Below are positions 7,723 to 16,866 of a stretch of DNA of 64,000 nt, piece after piece. The stretch comes from Pseudomonas palleroniana (GTDB lineage Bacteria; Pseudomonadota; Gammaproteobacteria; Pseudomonadales; Pseudomonadaceae), in NCBI RefSeq assembly GCF_003031675.1, contig NZ_PYWX01000053.1:62001-126000 (forward strand). The letters are read 5' to 3'. Made by a program: the position numbers and the translations under genes. The notes below the pieces were generated by a model that worked only from the letters and a program-made list of their open reading frames with translations, had not been told where the DNA came from and made no database searches. Position 1 is the stretch's first letter; each line of letters begins with the position of its first letter.

Positions 7723-8219
7723 TTTCCGACGAGAGCGATCGTTTCAACCCACGCGACCCACGCCCAGCGGACGCCGGCAAGCCATCGAAGAACGAGAAGC
7801 GTCGTGCTGCTCGTCAGCTGGCGACCCAGGCGCTGTACCAGCGCCACCTGGCGGGTGCTTCGTTGAACGAAATCGAAGCGCAGTTTCGCGTCGACAACGA
7901 TTTTACCTTTGCCGACCTGCCGTACTTCCACGACATCCTGCACGGTGTGCATGCCCACCTGAGCGAGATCGATGCGGCCCTGGCACCGTGCCTGGACCTG
8001 ACCATCGAAGAGCTGGACCCGGTTGAACTGTGCGTGATGCGCTTGTCGGCCTGGGAACTGCTCTATCGCGTCGACGTACCGTACCGCGTGGTGATCAACG
8101 AAGGTATCGAACTGGCGAAAGTCTACGGTTCGACCGACGGCCACAAGTTCGTCAACGGCGTGCTCGACAAGCTGGCCCCGCGCCTGCGTGAAGCCGAAGT
8201 GAAGGAACACAAGCGCTGA
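7719..8219 (+). CDS. nusB: transcription antitermination protein NusB
   Basis: The 166-aa protein begins at a GTG overlapping the ribH stop. After a Pseudomonas-type charged N-terminal extension, the NusB helical domain starts at KRRAARQLATQALYQ and continues to DPVELCVMRLSAWELLYRVDVPYRVVINEGIELAK. NusB with NusE binds boxA RNA to antiterminate rRNA transcription. It sits between ribH and thiL, as in many gammaproteobacteria. Confidence 0.96.
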   Translation: MISDESDRFNPRDPRPADAGKPSKNEKRRAARQLATQALYQRHLAGASLNEIEAQFRVDNDFTFADLPYFHDILHGVHAHLSEIDAALAPCLDLTIEELDPVELCVMRLSAWELLYRVDVPYRVVINEGIELAKVYGSTDGHKFVNGVLDKLAPRLREAEVKEHKR

Positions 8220-8237
8220 TTTGCGCTTGAGTCCCTG

Positions 8238-9203
8238 ATGGGTGAGTTCGAGCTGATCCGCAACTACTTCGCCGCCGCGGCCTGTGCGCAAGGCGGCGAA
8301 GGCATTGCCCTGGGGATCGGCGACGACTGCGCCTTGCTGGCGCTCCCGCCTGGGGAGCAGTTGGCAATCTCCACGGATACGTTGGTGGCCGGCGTGCATT
8401 TTGCCGACCCTTGCGATCCGTTCCTGCTCGGCCAGCGCTCGTTGGCTGTGGCGGTGAGCGACCTGGCTGCCATGGGCGCCAACCCTCTTGCGTTTACCCT
8501 TGCCCTGACGACGCCGACGGTCAATGCCGATTGGCTGCAACGCTATGCCCAGGGTTTGAACGCCATGGCCCAACGCTGCGGTGTGAGCCTGGTGGGTGGC
8601 GACACCACCCGTGGGCCGCTGAGCCTGACCCTCACGGTATTGGGGCGTGTCCCGGCTGGGCAGGCGTTGACGCGCGGCGGTGCACGGCCGGGTGACCTGC
8701 TGTGTGTGGGCGGTGAGTTGGGCAACGCTGCTGGTGCCTTGCCGCTGGTGCTGGGCCAACGCAGTGCACAGGCGGCCATCGCCGATCCGTTGCTGGCGCA
8801 TTACTGGTCGCCACAACCGCAGCTGGCCTTGGGGCTGGCGTTGCGGGGCAAGGCCACGTCTGCGATGGATATCTCCGACGGGCTGCTGGCCGATTGCGGG
8901 CATATTGCCAAGGCGTCATCTGTCGGCCTGTTGGTCGAACGTCAGAAACTGCCACTGTCCACGGCCTTGCTGGCGTTTGTCGGCGATGACGAGGCGCGTG
9001 TGGCCGCCTTGAGTGGCGGCGACGATTATGTGCTGGTATTTACCTTGCCACCGGCCCAGTTGGCGCCGCTGCAGGCCGACGGCTGGCCGATCCATGTGAT
9101 CGGTCGGGTCGAGGCGGGGCAGGGCGTGAAGCTGCTCGATGTAAACGGGCAGGACATCACCCCGGCCGTGCGGGGCTATCAGCATTTTAGCGAAACGCCA
9201 TGA
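8238..9203 (+). CDS. thiL: thiamine-monophosphate kinase
   Basis: The 321-aa ThiL phosphorylates thiamine monophosphate to the active cofactor thiamine diphosphate. Motifs seen are GEFELI at the start, GIGDDCALL (ATP/Mg binding), the second acidic motif AVSDLAAMGA, and GGDTTRG. It follows nusB by 18 bp. In many pseudomonads pgpA follows directly; here it does not, and an unrelated periplasmic protein gene comes next. Confidence 0.96.
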   Translation: MGEFELIRNYFAAAACAQGGEGIALGIGDDCALLALPPGEQLAISTDTLVAGVHFADPCDPFLLGQRSLAVAVSDLAAMGANPLAFTLALTTPTVNADWLQRYAQGLNAMAQRCGVSLVGGDTTRGPLSLTLTVLGRVPAGQALTRGGARPGDLLCVGGELGNAAGALPLVLGQRSAQAAIADPLLAHYWSPQPQLALGLALRGKATSAMDISDGLLADCGHIAKASSVGLLVERQKLPLSTALLAFVGDDEARVAALSGGDDYVLVFTLPPAQLAPLQADGWPIHVIGRVEAGQGVKLLDVNGQDITPAVRGYQHFSETP

Positions 9204-9258
9204 ACCGGCGAGCTGCGCTACCCTTTATACGGTCCACACTGTGTTGGAGACCGTCACC

Positions 9259-9984
9259 ATGCCTATGCGTCACTGGCTGCTGATTGCGTTGTGTGCCGTC
9301 GCCCCGCTGGTGCAGGCGGATGAAGCGTCGCCCCCAGGCAAGATCATGCTGGCCAGCGAGGAATGGAACGACTACACCAACGCGGATGGTACGGGGCTGG
9401 CCTGGGACGTGTTACGTCAGATCTTCGAGCCGGCAGGCATCACCTTGCAACACCGCAGCGTGCCTTATACGCGCTCGGTCGGCCTGGCCCAGCGCGGCGA
9501 AGTGGATGGCTGGGTGGGGTCGTACCGCAACGAAGCCGATGGCGTGCTGTACCCCCACTGGCACTTTGACTCGGATCACATCTACGCCCTCGGGCTGGCC
9601 ACCGCGCCGGCACCGAGTATCGCCACGCTGGGCAACTATCGTCTGGCCTGGGTGCGTGGCTACAAATATGAGGCGTACCTGCCCAATGTGAAGCGCTTCC
9701 ACCCGATTGAGCGGCGCAGCGGCATTCTGCCGATGCTGCAATACGGCCGTGCCGACTTTTATATCGATGCGCTCCCCGAAGCCCAATACATCCTGGCTCA
9801 GGCAGACGACCCCACACAATTCAAGCTCACCCATATCGCCGAACTGCCGGTGTACGTAGGCTTTGCCGATAACGAGCGGGGGCGTGCCCTGATGGCGGTG
9901 TATGACCAGCGCGTGGCTGCCCTGGTCAAAAGTGGCGAATTGAAGCCGATTTTTGCACGCTGGAAACAGCCCTATCCGTTCTGA
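9259..9984 (+). CDS. periplasmic substrate-binding protein, family 3-like
   Basis: The start is set at ATG 9259, 9-10 bp after TTGGAG, giving a cleavable signal peptide (MPMRHWLLIALCAVAPLVQA) and a 241-aa product. The mature part resembles the SBP_bac_3 fold: an entry motif KIMLASEEWNDYTNADGTGLAWDVLRQIF, a central segment on duplicated lobes, and a closing VYDQRVAALVKSGELKPIFARW. No permease or ATPase genes adjoin, so it is an orphan; such proteins in Pseudomonas may serve as sensor partners. The ligand is unknown. It occupies the spot where pgpA is commonly found. Confidence 0.8.
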   Translation: MPMRHWLLIALCAVAPLVQADEASPPGKIMLASEEWNDYTNADGTGLAWDVLRQIFEPAGITLQHRSVPYTRSVGLAQRGEVDGWVGSYRNEADGVLYPHWHFDSDHIYALGLATAPAPSIATLGNYRLAWVRGYKYEAYLPNVKRFHPIERRSGILPMLQYGRADFYIDALPEAQYILAQADDPTQFKLTHIAELPVYVGFADNERGRALMAVYDQRVAALVKSGELKPIFARWKQPYPF

Positions 9985-10114
9985 CCTGCATAGAACCAGG
10001 ATGAAGGCCAATCGAACCGATTGATCTTTATCAGCGATAATTCAGCTTAAGCGTCTGTAGGAACCTGCTGTTACAATGACCGCCTTTGTGAAATCTAGAA
10101 ATCAGGAGCACACG

Positions 10115-10732
10115 GTGCCCGTCGTTTTCGTCGCCGCTTCCAAGCTGCCTACCCCTTTTGCCACGTTCACCATGAACGGCTTCCTTGAAGAGGCCACCGG
10201 TCGCGAGCACGTTGTGCTCAGCCTGGGTGACATCGCCGACGGCGCGCCGGTGCTGGGCCGTGTGCATTCTGAGTGCCTGACCGGTGACGCACTGTTCAGC
10301 CAGCGTTGTGACTGCGGTTCGCAATTGGAAGCGGCTTTGCGCGCCATCGCCCGTGAAGGCCGTGGCGTGTTGTTGTACCTGCGTCAGGAAGGCCGTGGTA
10401 TTGGCCTGATGAACAAGATCCGCGCCTATGAATTGCAGGACGGCGGCGCCGATACGGTGGAAGCCAACGAGCGCCTGGGCTTTGCCGCCGACCAGCGTGA
10501 CTACGCCATCTGCCTGCCGATGCTGGAGCATCTGGGTGTGAAATCCCTGCGCCTGATGACCAACAACCCGCGCAAGGTCAAAGCCTTGACCGAGATGGGC
10601 ATCACCGTGGCCGAGCGTGTGCCGCTGCACACGGGGCACAACCCGCACAACAAACTGTACCTGGCGACCAAGGCCAGCAAGCTCGACCACATGATGGGCA
10701 ACGAACATCAGGGCGAGGTCGACCGCGCGTGA
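10115..10732 (+). CDS. ribA: GTP cyclohydrolase II
   Basis: The 205-aa enzyme catalyses the first committed step of riboflavin synthesis. The GTG at 10115 is chosen because it follows CAGGAG at the right distance and yields the usual N-terminus; the frame extends upstream to 10076 without a ribosome-binding site. Zinc ligands Cys54, Cys65 and Cys67 (SEC ... QRCDC) and the catalytic LRQEGRGIGL motif are present. This is the functional counterpart to the degenerate domain of the ribBA gene. A TACAAT -10-like hexamer sits at 10072-10077. The stop overlaps the next gene (GTGA). Confidence 0.95.
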   Translation: MPVVFVAASKLPTPFATFTMNGFLEEATGREHVVLSLGDIADGAPVLGRVHSECLTGDALFSQRCDCGSQLEAALRAIAREGRGVLLYLRQEGRGIGLMNKIRAYELQDGGADTVEANERLGFAADQRDYAICLPMLEHLGVKSLRLMTNNPRKVKALTEMGITVAERVPLHTGHNPHNKLYLATKASKLDHMMGNEHQGEVDRA

Positions 10733-11148
10733 CCCGTGGCCAGGTAAAGCGACGACTGTCCTTCAATTGGTGGCAGTACCTGGCCCTGGCGTTGCTGCCC
10801 TTGTTCGTGATCAACCTGCTGTTCAGCCAGGCCGAACCCATGCTATCGGTGCTGGCCATGCCGTTTTTTATCGCCGGCGTGGCCTCGATGTTTTTGAGCC
10901 TGCGCTACTTCAACGGCTATAAACACGCGCTGATCGCCACCTCTAAAGCCCTCGACACCCCCGATGAACCGGCCGCCTGGATTACCCTCGCGGCGCGTCG
11001 ACGCACGGCGTTGATGGTGGCTGCCCTGCCGGCCTGGATCGGTACGCTGGCGGTATTCGTGGGCCTGGAAGCCGTGCCGTTGTGTTTGCTGGCACTCTCG
11101 ACCCTGGTGTTGTTCTACCTTTATCGCATCCCGCGTCAGCTGGGATGA
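10729..11148 (+). CDS. small inner-membrane protein, unknown function
   Basis: The 139-aa protein starts at GTG overlapping the ribA stop. Four hydrophobic segments are evident: around WWQYLALALLPLFVINLLF, VLAMPFFIAGVASMFLSL, ALMVAALPAWIGTLAVFVGL and LCLLALSTLVLFYLY. A soluble loop with RRR lies in the middle. Similar genes beside ribA in pseudomonads are often auto-annotated as MFS transporters, but it is far too short for that. It overlaps the cobalamin-binding protein gene by 4 bp, so a role linked to cobalamin or flavin transport is possible but unproven. Confidence 0.7.
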   Translation: MTRGQVKRRLSFNWWQYLALALLPLFVINLLFSQAEPMLSVLAMPFFIAGVASMFLSLRYFNGYKHALIATSKALDTPDEPAAWITLAARRRTALMVAALPAWIGTLAVFVGLEAVPLCLLALSTLVLFYLYRIPRQLG

Positions 11149-11939
11149 GGCGTCATTGGCTGGCGGTGCTGCTGCTGGCATTCAGTGTGCCGGGGCTGGC
11201 CGTTGAACGGGTGGTCAGCCTGGCGCCATCTCTCTCTGAAATCGTCGTGGAACTGGGGGCGGCCGACCTGCTGGTGGGCGTGCTCGACGGCGGCGAACGT
11301 CCTGCTGCATTGGCCAAGGTGCCCTCGGTCGGGCATTACGGCCAACTGGATATGGAGCGCCTGCTCAGCCTCAAGCCGGACCTGATCCTGCTGTGGCCCG
11401 GCAGCATCGGCCCGGCCCAGCGTGAGCAACTGCAACGCCTGGATATCCCCGTGTATGTCGCCGAACCCCACAGCCTTGAGCAACTGACCGGCCAAATCCA
11501 AGCCATCGCCGAGCAGTTGGGGCGGGCCGAGGCGGGCCGGCAGTTGGCGGGGCAGTTGCATCAGCGCCTGGCCGACCTGCGCCAGCGCTACCAACGGGCC
11601 GAGCCGCTGCGGGTGTTTTATCAGGTGTGGAACCAGCCGCTGTATACCGTCGGTGGCGGGCAGATCATCAGCAATGCGTTGAGTGTGTGCGGTGCGCGCA
11701 ATGTGTTCGATGACCTCAAGCTGCCTGCGCCGCAAGTCAGCATCGAGTCAGTGTTGCAGCGTAATCCCGAGGTGATCCTGGTCGGCGATCAGCCTCAGTT
11801 GGAGGCATGGAAAGCATGGCCTCAACTCGCCGCAGTGGCGCAGGGGCGGTTGCTGGTGGTGCCGGACAAGGGCCTTGAGCGGCCCAGCGGGCAGATGCTG
11901 GAGGCGGTGGCGCGCTTGTGTGAGGTGCTTGCCCGTTAG
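11145..11939 (+). CDS. btuF: cobalamin-binding periplasmic protein (BtuF-like)
   Basis: The start at ATG 11145 overlaps the preceding stop and gives a signal peptide (MRRHWLAVLLLAFSVPGLA). The 264-aa product has the two-lobed, helical-backbone metal-receptor fold: VVSLAPSLSEIVVELGAADLLVG, a GHYGQLDMERLLSLKPDLIL segment and the C-terminal lobe NPEVILVGD. This group delivers vitamin B12 to the BtuCD importer. The BtuCD genes are not in the window. It converges with the receptor gene, their stops overlapping by 4 bp. Confidence 0.85.
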   Translation: MRRHWLAVLLLAFSVPGLAVERVVSLAPSLSEIVVELGAADLLVGVLDGGERPAALAKVPSVGHYGQLDMERLLSLKPDLILLWPGSIGPAQREQLQRLDIPVYVAEPHSLEQLTGQIQAIAEQLGRAEAGRQLAGQLHQRLADLRQRYQRAEPLRVFYQVWNQPLYTVGGGQIISNALSVCGARNVFDDLKLPAPQVSIESVLQRNPEVILVGDQPQLEAWKAWPQLAAVAQGRLLVVPDKGLERPSGQMLEAVARLCEVLAR

Positions 11940-13819
11940 AGTTCCGGAGTCCAGGTGATGCCAAACATCAGCGTCCTACCTTCTTCGCGGTAGCCATATT
12001 GCTGGCCTTGATACTGATACAACGCCCGGCTGTAGCGTTTATCCAGCAGGTTATCGAGCTTCATGTTCAGCGCGATTTCGCGGCTCATGGCCCAACTGGC
12101 GCGTAACCCGAGCAGTCCATAGCCGCCCAATGGGTGTTGGTTCTTCGGGTCGTCGTAGCTGCTGCTGACGGCTTGCCAGCTGGCGCCTACGCCGAAACGC
12201 TCGAATTGCCGATCCAGGTCCAGGCTCAGGGTACGCCGGGCGCGACGTGCCAAGGTGCGCCCGGTATCGCGGTCGCGTGGGTCAATCATGGCCAGGCCCA
12301 GGCTGCCTTGCCAGCCGAACAGATCCTGCCTGAGTGTGGCTTCGAAGCCATTGATGCGTGCCGAACTGACGTTTTGCGGGCCGTCGCTGCCGAACACGAT
12401 CGCGTCCTGGATATCGGTGCGGTACAGCGAAGCTTCCAGGCGGGCGGTGTCGCTGAGTTGGCTGCGCCACTGCACTTCGTAACTTTTCGAGGTTTCGGGG
12501 CGCAGGTTCGGGTTGCTGTTTTTAAAGCCGTATTCGTCCGGGTAGTACAGGTCATTGAACGTCGGGGCGCGAAACCCCTCGCTGTAACTGAACAGCAGGT
12601 CGTTGTCCGGGTTGACGGGCAGGGTCAAGCTGCCGCTCCAGCTGTTGTGGCCGCCGAACTGCTGGTTCTGGTCGCGACGCAGGCCCAGCTCGGTGGAAAA
12701 GTACCGCGCTGCAAAGCGATGCTGGATAAACACCGCACGGTTCCAGCGGCTGTCTTCGGCGAGCGCGGTGCTGCTGTTGACCTGATCTTTGTAGCCATCG
12801 GCGCCCAGGATCAGGCTGTTCTGATCATTGAGGGTCAGGTCGTTCTGCCAGTTCAGCGAATTGCGGTAGGTGTTGAACACACTGTGTTCATCGCTGAGTT
12901 TATCCAGCGACTCTTCGCGGTTTTCGCTGTGGCCCAGTTCGACGCGGGACTTCCAGGTGTCGTTGATCCGCGCGTCGATAAAGCTGCTGACGTTACTGAC
13001 GCTGAAGTCGGTGTAGGGTTTCTGTTGGAAACTCTGGAAGGTGGTCGAGTCATAGCGACCAAACGGGTTGTCGTACGCGCTTTTGCCACGGTTATCCAAC
13101 ACGTTGATGCCGGCGTCGACCTGGTCGCTGAAGGCGTGGCTCAGGCTGAAACTGAGGGCCTGGTTGCGATAGGCATCATGATCGCCATCGCTGGGGTAGG
13201 AGGTGTAGGTGCGGTTGATCCCGGCGGTGTCATCCAGGCTGGCGCCGAGGTTGAAGCGGGTCTGCGAATCGCCCCCGGACACTCCCAGGCTGCGTTCCCA
13301 CGTCTGGCGGCTGCCGAAGCCCAGGTGAAGGCGCGGTTGCAGACCGGACGTCGTATTGCGCCGGGTGAAGATCTGAATCACCCCGCCAATGGCATCACTG
13401 CCGTAGATCGCCGAGCGTGAGCCTCGCAGCACCTCGACGCGCTCGATCTGCTCGATATTGAGGTATTGCAGGTTGCTGGTGCCGGTGGTGGAACTGCTGA
13501 TGCGTTGGCCATCCACCAGCACCAGGCTCTGGGCGGTGGAGGTCCCCCGAATGTAAACGTTGGTCGCGCTGCCGCGGCCACCACTCTGTGCTACCTGCAC
13601 ACCCGGCACGCGGCTCAGCAAGTCGCTCATGCTGCTGGGCTGCAAGCGGTCGATGTCGTCGCGGGTGAAGACCGTGTTGGCGGTGCTGCTGTCACTACGT
13701 GCCTGGACCTGGCGGTTGACGCTGATGACCACGTCGGGGAGTTTCAGGGCGTCGTCGCGGGTGTCGGCGAGCAGTTCGCAGGAAGGCAGAAGCAGCAGGG
13801 CGAGGCACAGGCGTTTCAT
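11936..13819 (-). CDS. btuB: TonB-dependent outer-membrane receptor, BtuB-like
   Basis: The 627-aa protein has a signal peptide (MKRLCLALLLLPSCELLA), a TonB-box-like start (LPDVVISVNR), a plug domain (DDIDRLQPSSMSDLLSRVPGVQV ... LVLVDGQRI, GSRSAIYGSDAIGGVIQI) and a 22-strand barrel ending in FGITWTPEL. The plug sequence and size match BtuB, the cobalamin receptor, and the convergent cobalamin-binding protein supports this. A cobalamin riboswitch would be expected upstream. The 137 bp to dxs hold only a REPIN, so control must differ or have been lost. Confidence 0.85.
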   Translation of the reverse strand: MKRLCLALLLLPSCELLADTRDDALKLPDVVISVNRQVQARSDSSTANTVFTRDDIDRLQPSSMSDLLSRVPGVQVAQSGGRGSATNVYIRGTSTAQSLVLVDGQRISSSTTGTSNLQYLNIEQIERVEVLRGSRSAIYGSDAIGGVIQIFTRRNTTSGLQPRLHLGFGSRQTWERSLGVSGGDSQTRFNLGASLDDTAGINRTYTSYPSDGDHDAYRNQALSFSLSHAFSDQVDAGINVLDNRGKSAYDNPFGRYDSTTFQSFQQKPYTDFSVSNVSSFIDARINDTWKSRVELGHSENREESLDKLSDEHSVFNTYRNSLNWQNDLTLNDQNSLILGADGYKDQVNSSTALAEDSRWNRAVFIQHRFAARYFSTELGLRRDQNQQFGGHNSWSGSLTLPVNPDNDLLFSYSEGFRAPTFNDLYYPDEYGFKNSNPNLRPETSKSYEVQWRSQLSDTARLEASLYRTDIQDAIVFGSDGPQNVSSARINGFEATLRQDLFGWQGSLGLAMIDPRDRDTGRTLARRARRTLSLDLDRQFERFGVGASWQAVSSSYDDPKNQHPLGGYGLLGLRASWAMSREIALNMKLDNLLDKRYSRALYQYQGQQYGYREEGRTLMFGITWTPEL

Positions 13820-13855
13820 GGTCTTTCCGTAGTTTTGAAGTGAACACCCATCAAA

Positions 13856-13944
13856 TGTGGGAGGGGGCTTGCTCCCGATAGCGGTGCATCAGTCATAGAT
13901 ATTGTGACTGACACACGGCAATCGGGAGCAAGCCCCCTCCCACA
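13856..13944. repeat. REPIN (REP doublet)
   Basis: Two inverted copies of the REP unit TGTGGGAGGGGGCTTGCTCC (left arm 13856, right arm ending 13944) enclose a short variable loop. It fills the gap between dxs (upstream on the same strand) and btuB. The same unit recurs near 31.3, 43.2, 43.5, 62.0 and 63.1 kb. REPINs are moved by RAYT transposases, none of which is encoded here. Confidence 0.92.
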
Positions 13945-13956
13945 GTTTGATGCTTG

Positions 13957-15855
13957 TTACAGGCCCAGCAGCGTCATGCGCTCACGCACCGCCGCCTCGA
14001 TACCGGCTTCATCCAGCCCGCACTCAGCCAGCATCTGCGCCGGCTTGGCATGTTCGACGTACACATCCGGCAAGCCCAGGTGCAGTACCGACTTGAGCAC
14101 ATTCTCCCGCGCCAGGAACTCGCTGACCGCCGCGCCCGCACCGCCCATGATGGCGTTCTCTTCGAGGGTCACCAGCAGCTCATGGCTACCGGCGATCTCG
14201 CGCACGAGTGCTTCATCCAGCGGCTTGACGAAACGCATGTCGACCACGGTGGCGTCGATCTTTTCGGCCACTTTCAAGGCTTCGGCCAATTGCACGCCAA
14301 ACACCAGGAATGCCGTCTGGCGGCCTTGGCGGCGCACGATGCCCTTGCCGATTTCGATCGGTTCCAGGTCCTTCTCGATCACCGCATTCGGGCCCGTGCC
14401 GCGTGGGTAACGCACTGCAGCCGGGCCGTTGTACAGGTGGCCGGTGCTGAGCATTTTGCGCAGTTCGTTCTCGTCGCTTGGCGTCATCACCAGCATGCCG
14501 GGGATGCAACGCAGGTACGACAGATCGAAACTGCCGGCGTGGGTCGGGCCGTCTTCGCCCACCAGGCCGGCGCGGTCGATGGCGAACAAGACGTCGAGAT
14601 TCTGCACGGCCACATCGTGGACGAGTTGGTCGTAACCGCGCTGCAGGAACGTCGAGTAGATCGCCACCACGGGCTTGGCGCCTTCACAGGCCATGCCGGC
14701 GGCGAAGGTGACCGCGTGCTGCTCGGCAATCGCCACGTCGAAGTAACGCAGCGGGAAACGCTCGCTGAACGCCACCAAGTCAGAGCCTTCCTTCATGGCC
14801 GGGGTAATGCCCACCAGGCGCGGGTCGGCGGCGGCCATGTCGCACAGCCATTCGCCAAATACCCCGGAATACTTAGGCCCGCTGGCCTTTTTCGGTGCAG
14901 CGGCGGGGGCGTCCAGTGGCTCCAGCTTGGTGATCGCGTGGTAACCGATCGGGTCGACTTCCGCCGGCGCGAAGCCTTTGCCCTTCTTGGTGACGATATG
15001 CAGGAACTGCGGGCCCTTGAGGTCGCGCATATTGCGCAGTGTGGCGATCAGGGTCGGCAGGTCGTGGCCGTCGATGGGGCCGATGTAATTCCAGCCCAGC
15101 TCTTCGAACAGGGTGCCAGGCACCAGCATGCCCTTGGCGTACTCTTCGGTGCGCCGGGCAATTTCCCACGCGCCCGGCAGACGCGAGAGCACTTTCTTGC
15201 TGCCTTCACGCATGCTCGCATAAGTGCGGCTGGAGAGGATTTTGGCCAGGTAGTTGGACAGGCCACCGACATTGCGCGAGATCGACATGTCGTTGTCGTT
15301 GAGGATCACCAGCATATTGGCGTCCACTTCCGGCGCATGGTTCAGCGCCTCGAAGGCCATGCCGGCGGTCAATGCGCCGTCACCAATCACCGCAATCGCC
15401 TTGCGCTCGCTGCCTTGCAGGCGGGCGGCAATCGCCATGCCCAGCGCTGCACTGATGGAGGTGCTGGAGTGGCCGACGCCAAAGGTGTCGTACTCGCTCT
15501 CGGAGCGACGCGGGAAGGCGGCCACGCCGTCCTTCTGGCGCAGCGTGCTCATGCGCTCGCGACGACCGGTCAGGATTTTATGCGGGTACGCCTGGTGGCC
15601 CACGTCCCACACCAGCCGGTCGTCCGGAGTGTCGAACACGTAATGCAGGGCGATGGTCAGCTCGATAACGCCCAGCCCGGCACCGAAATGCCCACCGGTC
15701 TGGCCGACCGTGTAGAGCAATTCCAGGCGCAACTCATCGGCCAGGGTTTCCAGCTCGGCTTCACCCAGTCGACGCAGGCCGTCCGGCGTGGCAGCACGGT
15801 CGAGCAGGGGCGTGGACGGGCGCTTGCGGGGAATCTCTTGAAACGTCGTGGGCAT
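13957..15855 (-). CDS. dxs: 1-deoxy-D-xylulose-5-phosphate synthase
   Basis: The 632-aa thiamine-diphosphate enzyme condenses pyruvate and glyceraldehyde-3-phosphate in the first step of the MEP isoprenoid pathway. Motifs: GHQAYPHKILTGR, the ThDP motif GDGALTAGMAFEALN ... ILNDNDMSIS, then the transketolase central part with catalytic Glu near DVAIAEQHAV and the C-terminal GLPDVYVEH domain. It is full length, with start ATG 15855. It lies downstream of ispA and xseB on the same strand, as in E. coli (xseB-ispA-dxs), though 123 bp separate it from ispA. Confidence 0.97.
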   Translation of the reverse strand: MPTTFQEIPRKRPSTPLLDRAATPDGLRRLGEAELETLADELRLELLYTVGQTGGHFGAGLGVIELTIALHYVFDTPDDRLVWDVGHQAYPHKILTGRRERMSTLRQKDGVAAFPRRSESEYDTFGVGHSSTSISAALGMAIAARLQGSERKAIAVIGDGALTAGMAFEALNHAPEVDANMLVILNDNDMSISRNVGGLSNYLAKILSSRTYASMREGSKKVLSRLPGAWEIARRTEEYAKGMLVPGTLFEELGWNYIGPIDGHDLPTLIATLRNMRDLKGPQFLHIVTKKGKGFAPAEVDPIGYHAITKLEPLDAPAAAPKKASGPKYSGVFGEWLCDMAAADPRLVGITPAMKEGSDLVAFSERFPLRYFDVAIAEQHAVTFAAGMACEGAKPVVAIYSTFLQRGYDQLVHDVAVQNLDVLFAIDRAGLVGEDGPTHAGSFDLSYLRCIPGMLVMTPSDENELRKMLSTGHLYNGPAAVRYPRGTGPNAVIEKDLEPIEIGKGIVRRQGRQTAFLVFGVQLAEALKVAEKIDATVVDMRFVKPLDEALVREIAGSHELLVTLEENAIMGGAGAAVSEFLARENVLKSVLHLGLPDVYVEHAKPAQMLAECGLDEAGIEAAVRERMTLLGL

Positions 15856-15978
15856 CAGGCGAATCGTTATAGGTATAAAAGAGGCGGCAGTTTACCTCAA
15901 GCATCGCAAACTGCCCACGCGAAGCGCCGAACTTGGCTGATTAGGCGGCGCGAATGGCCGCACTTGCTCAGTGGCGGC

Positions 15979-16866
15979 TCAGTGGCGGCGTTCGACGATA
16001 TACCGCGCCAGGTCGCGCAGCGGCTCGGCGGCCGCGTCGAAAGGTCGCAGGGCCTCCAGGGCCTGGTCGCGCAGTTCCAGGGCATAGACCTTGGCGGCTT
16101 CAAGGCCGAGCAGGGACGGATAAGTCGGTTTGTCCCGCGCGATATCGGCACCTTGGCGTTTGCCCAGGGTGGCGGTGTCACTTTCCACATCCAGAATGTC
16201 GTCCTGCACCTGGAACGCCAGGCCGATGGCCCGGGAGTAGGTCTGCAGGGCCGCCAATTGCGCAGCTTGCGCGCGGCCACTGGCCAGGGCGCCCAGGTGC
16301 ACGGCGGCTTCGATCAGCGCGCCGGTCTTGTGGCGATGCATGTGTTCCAGGGCGTGCTGGTCCAGCTTGAGGCTGACGGAGCCCATGTCGATGGCTTGCC
16401 CGCCGACCATGCCGGCCGGGCCGGCGGCGTGGGCGAGTGTGGTCACCATGCGCAGGCGGATCTCGGCATTCACGCTGCTCAAGCGTGGGTCCAGCAAGGC
16501 GCTGAACGCCAGGCTCTGCAGGCCATCACCGGCCAGAATCGCATAGGCCTCATCAAAGGCTTTGTGAGTCGTCGGTTGACCGCGACGCAGATCGTCGTCG
16601 TCCATGGCCGGCAAATCGTCATGCACCAGGGAGTAGGCGTGAATCAGTTCCACCGCACACGCCGCGCCATTGGCCTCCTCGGCCGGCGCACCCAGGGCTT
16701 CACAGGCGGCATACGCCAGCAATGGGCGCACGCGCTTGCCGCCATTCATCACGCTGTAGCGCATGGCGGCATACAGGCGGTTCATTTCCGGGCTGGGCGC
16801 CACAAACAAGGGTTCCAGCGCCGCGTTGACCCGGGCTTGGCTACTGGCCTGATACGCGTCGATCAT
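15979..16866 (-). CDS. ispA: geranyl/farnesyl diphosphate synthase
   Basis: The 295-aa short-chain prenyltransferase makes farnesyl diphosphate. It has the first aspartate-rich motif in HDDLPAMDDDDLRRG and the second in FQVQDDILDVESD. Length is normal for IspA. It overlaps xseB by 4 bp (ATGA at 16863-16866) and precedes dxs, so isoprenoid genes are grouped. Confidence 0.96.
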   Translation of the reverse strand: MIDAYQASSQARVNAALEPLFVAPSPEMNRLYAAMRYSVMNGGKRVRPLLAYAACEALGAPAEEANGAACAVELIHAYSLVHDDLPAMDDDDLRRGQPTTHKAFDEAYAILAGDGLQSLAFSALLDPRLSSVNAEIRLRMVTTLAHAAGPAGMVGGQAIDMGSVSLKLDQHALEHMHRHKTGALIEAAVHLGALASGRAQAAQLAALQTYSRAIGLAFQVQDDILDVESDTATLGKRQGADIARDKPTYPSLLGLEAAKVYALELRDQALEALRPFDAAAEPLRDLARYIVERRH

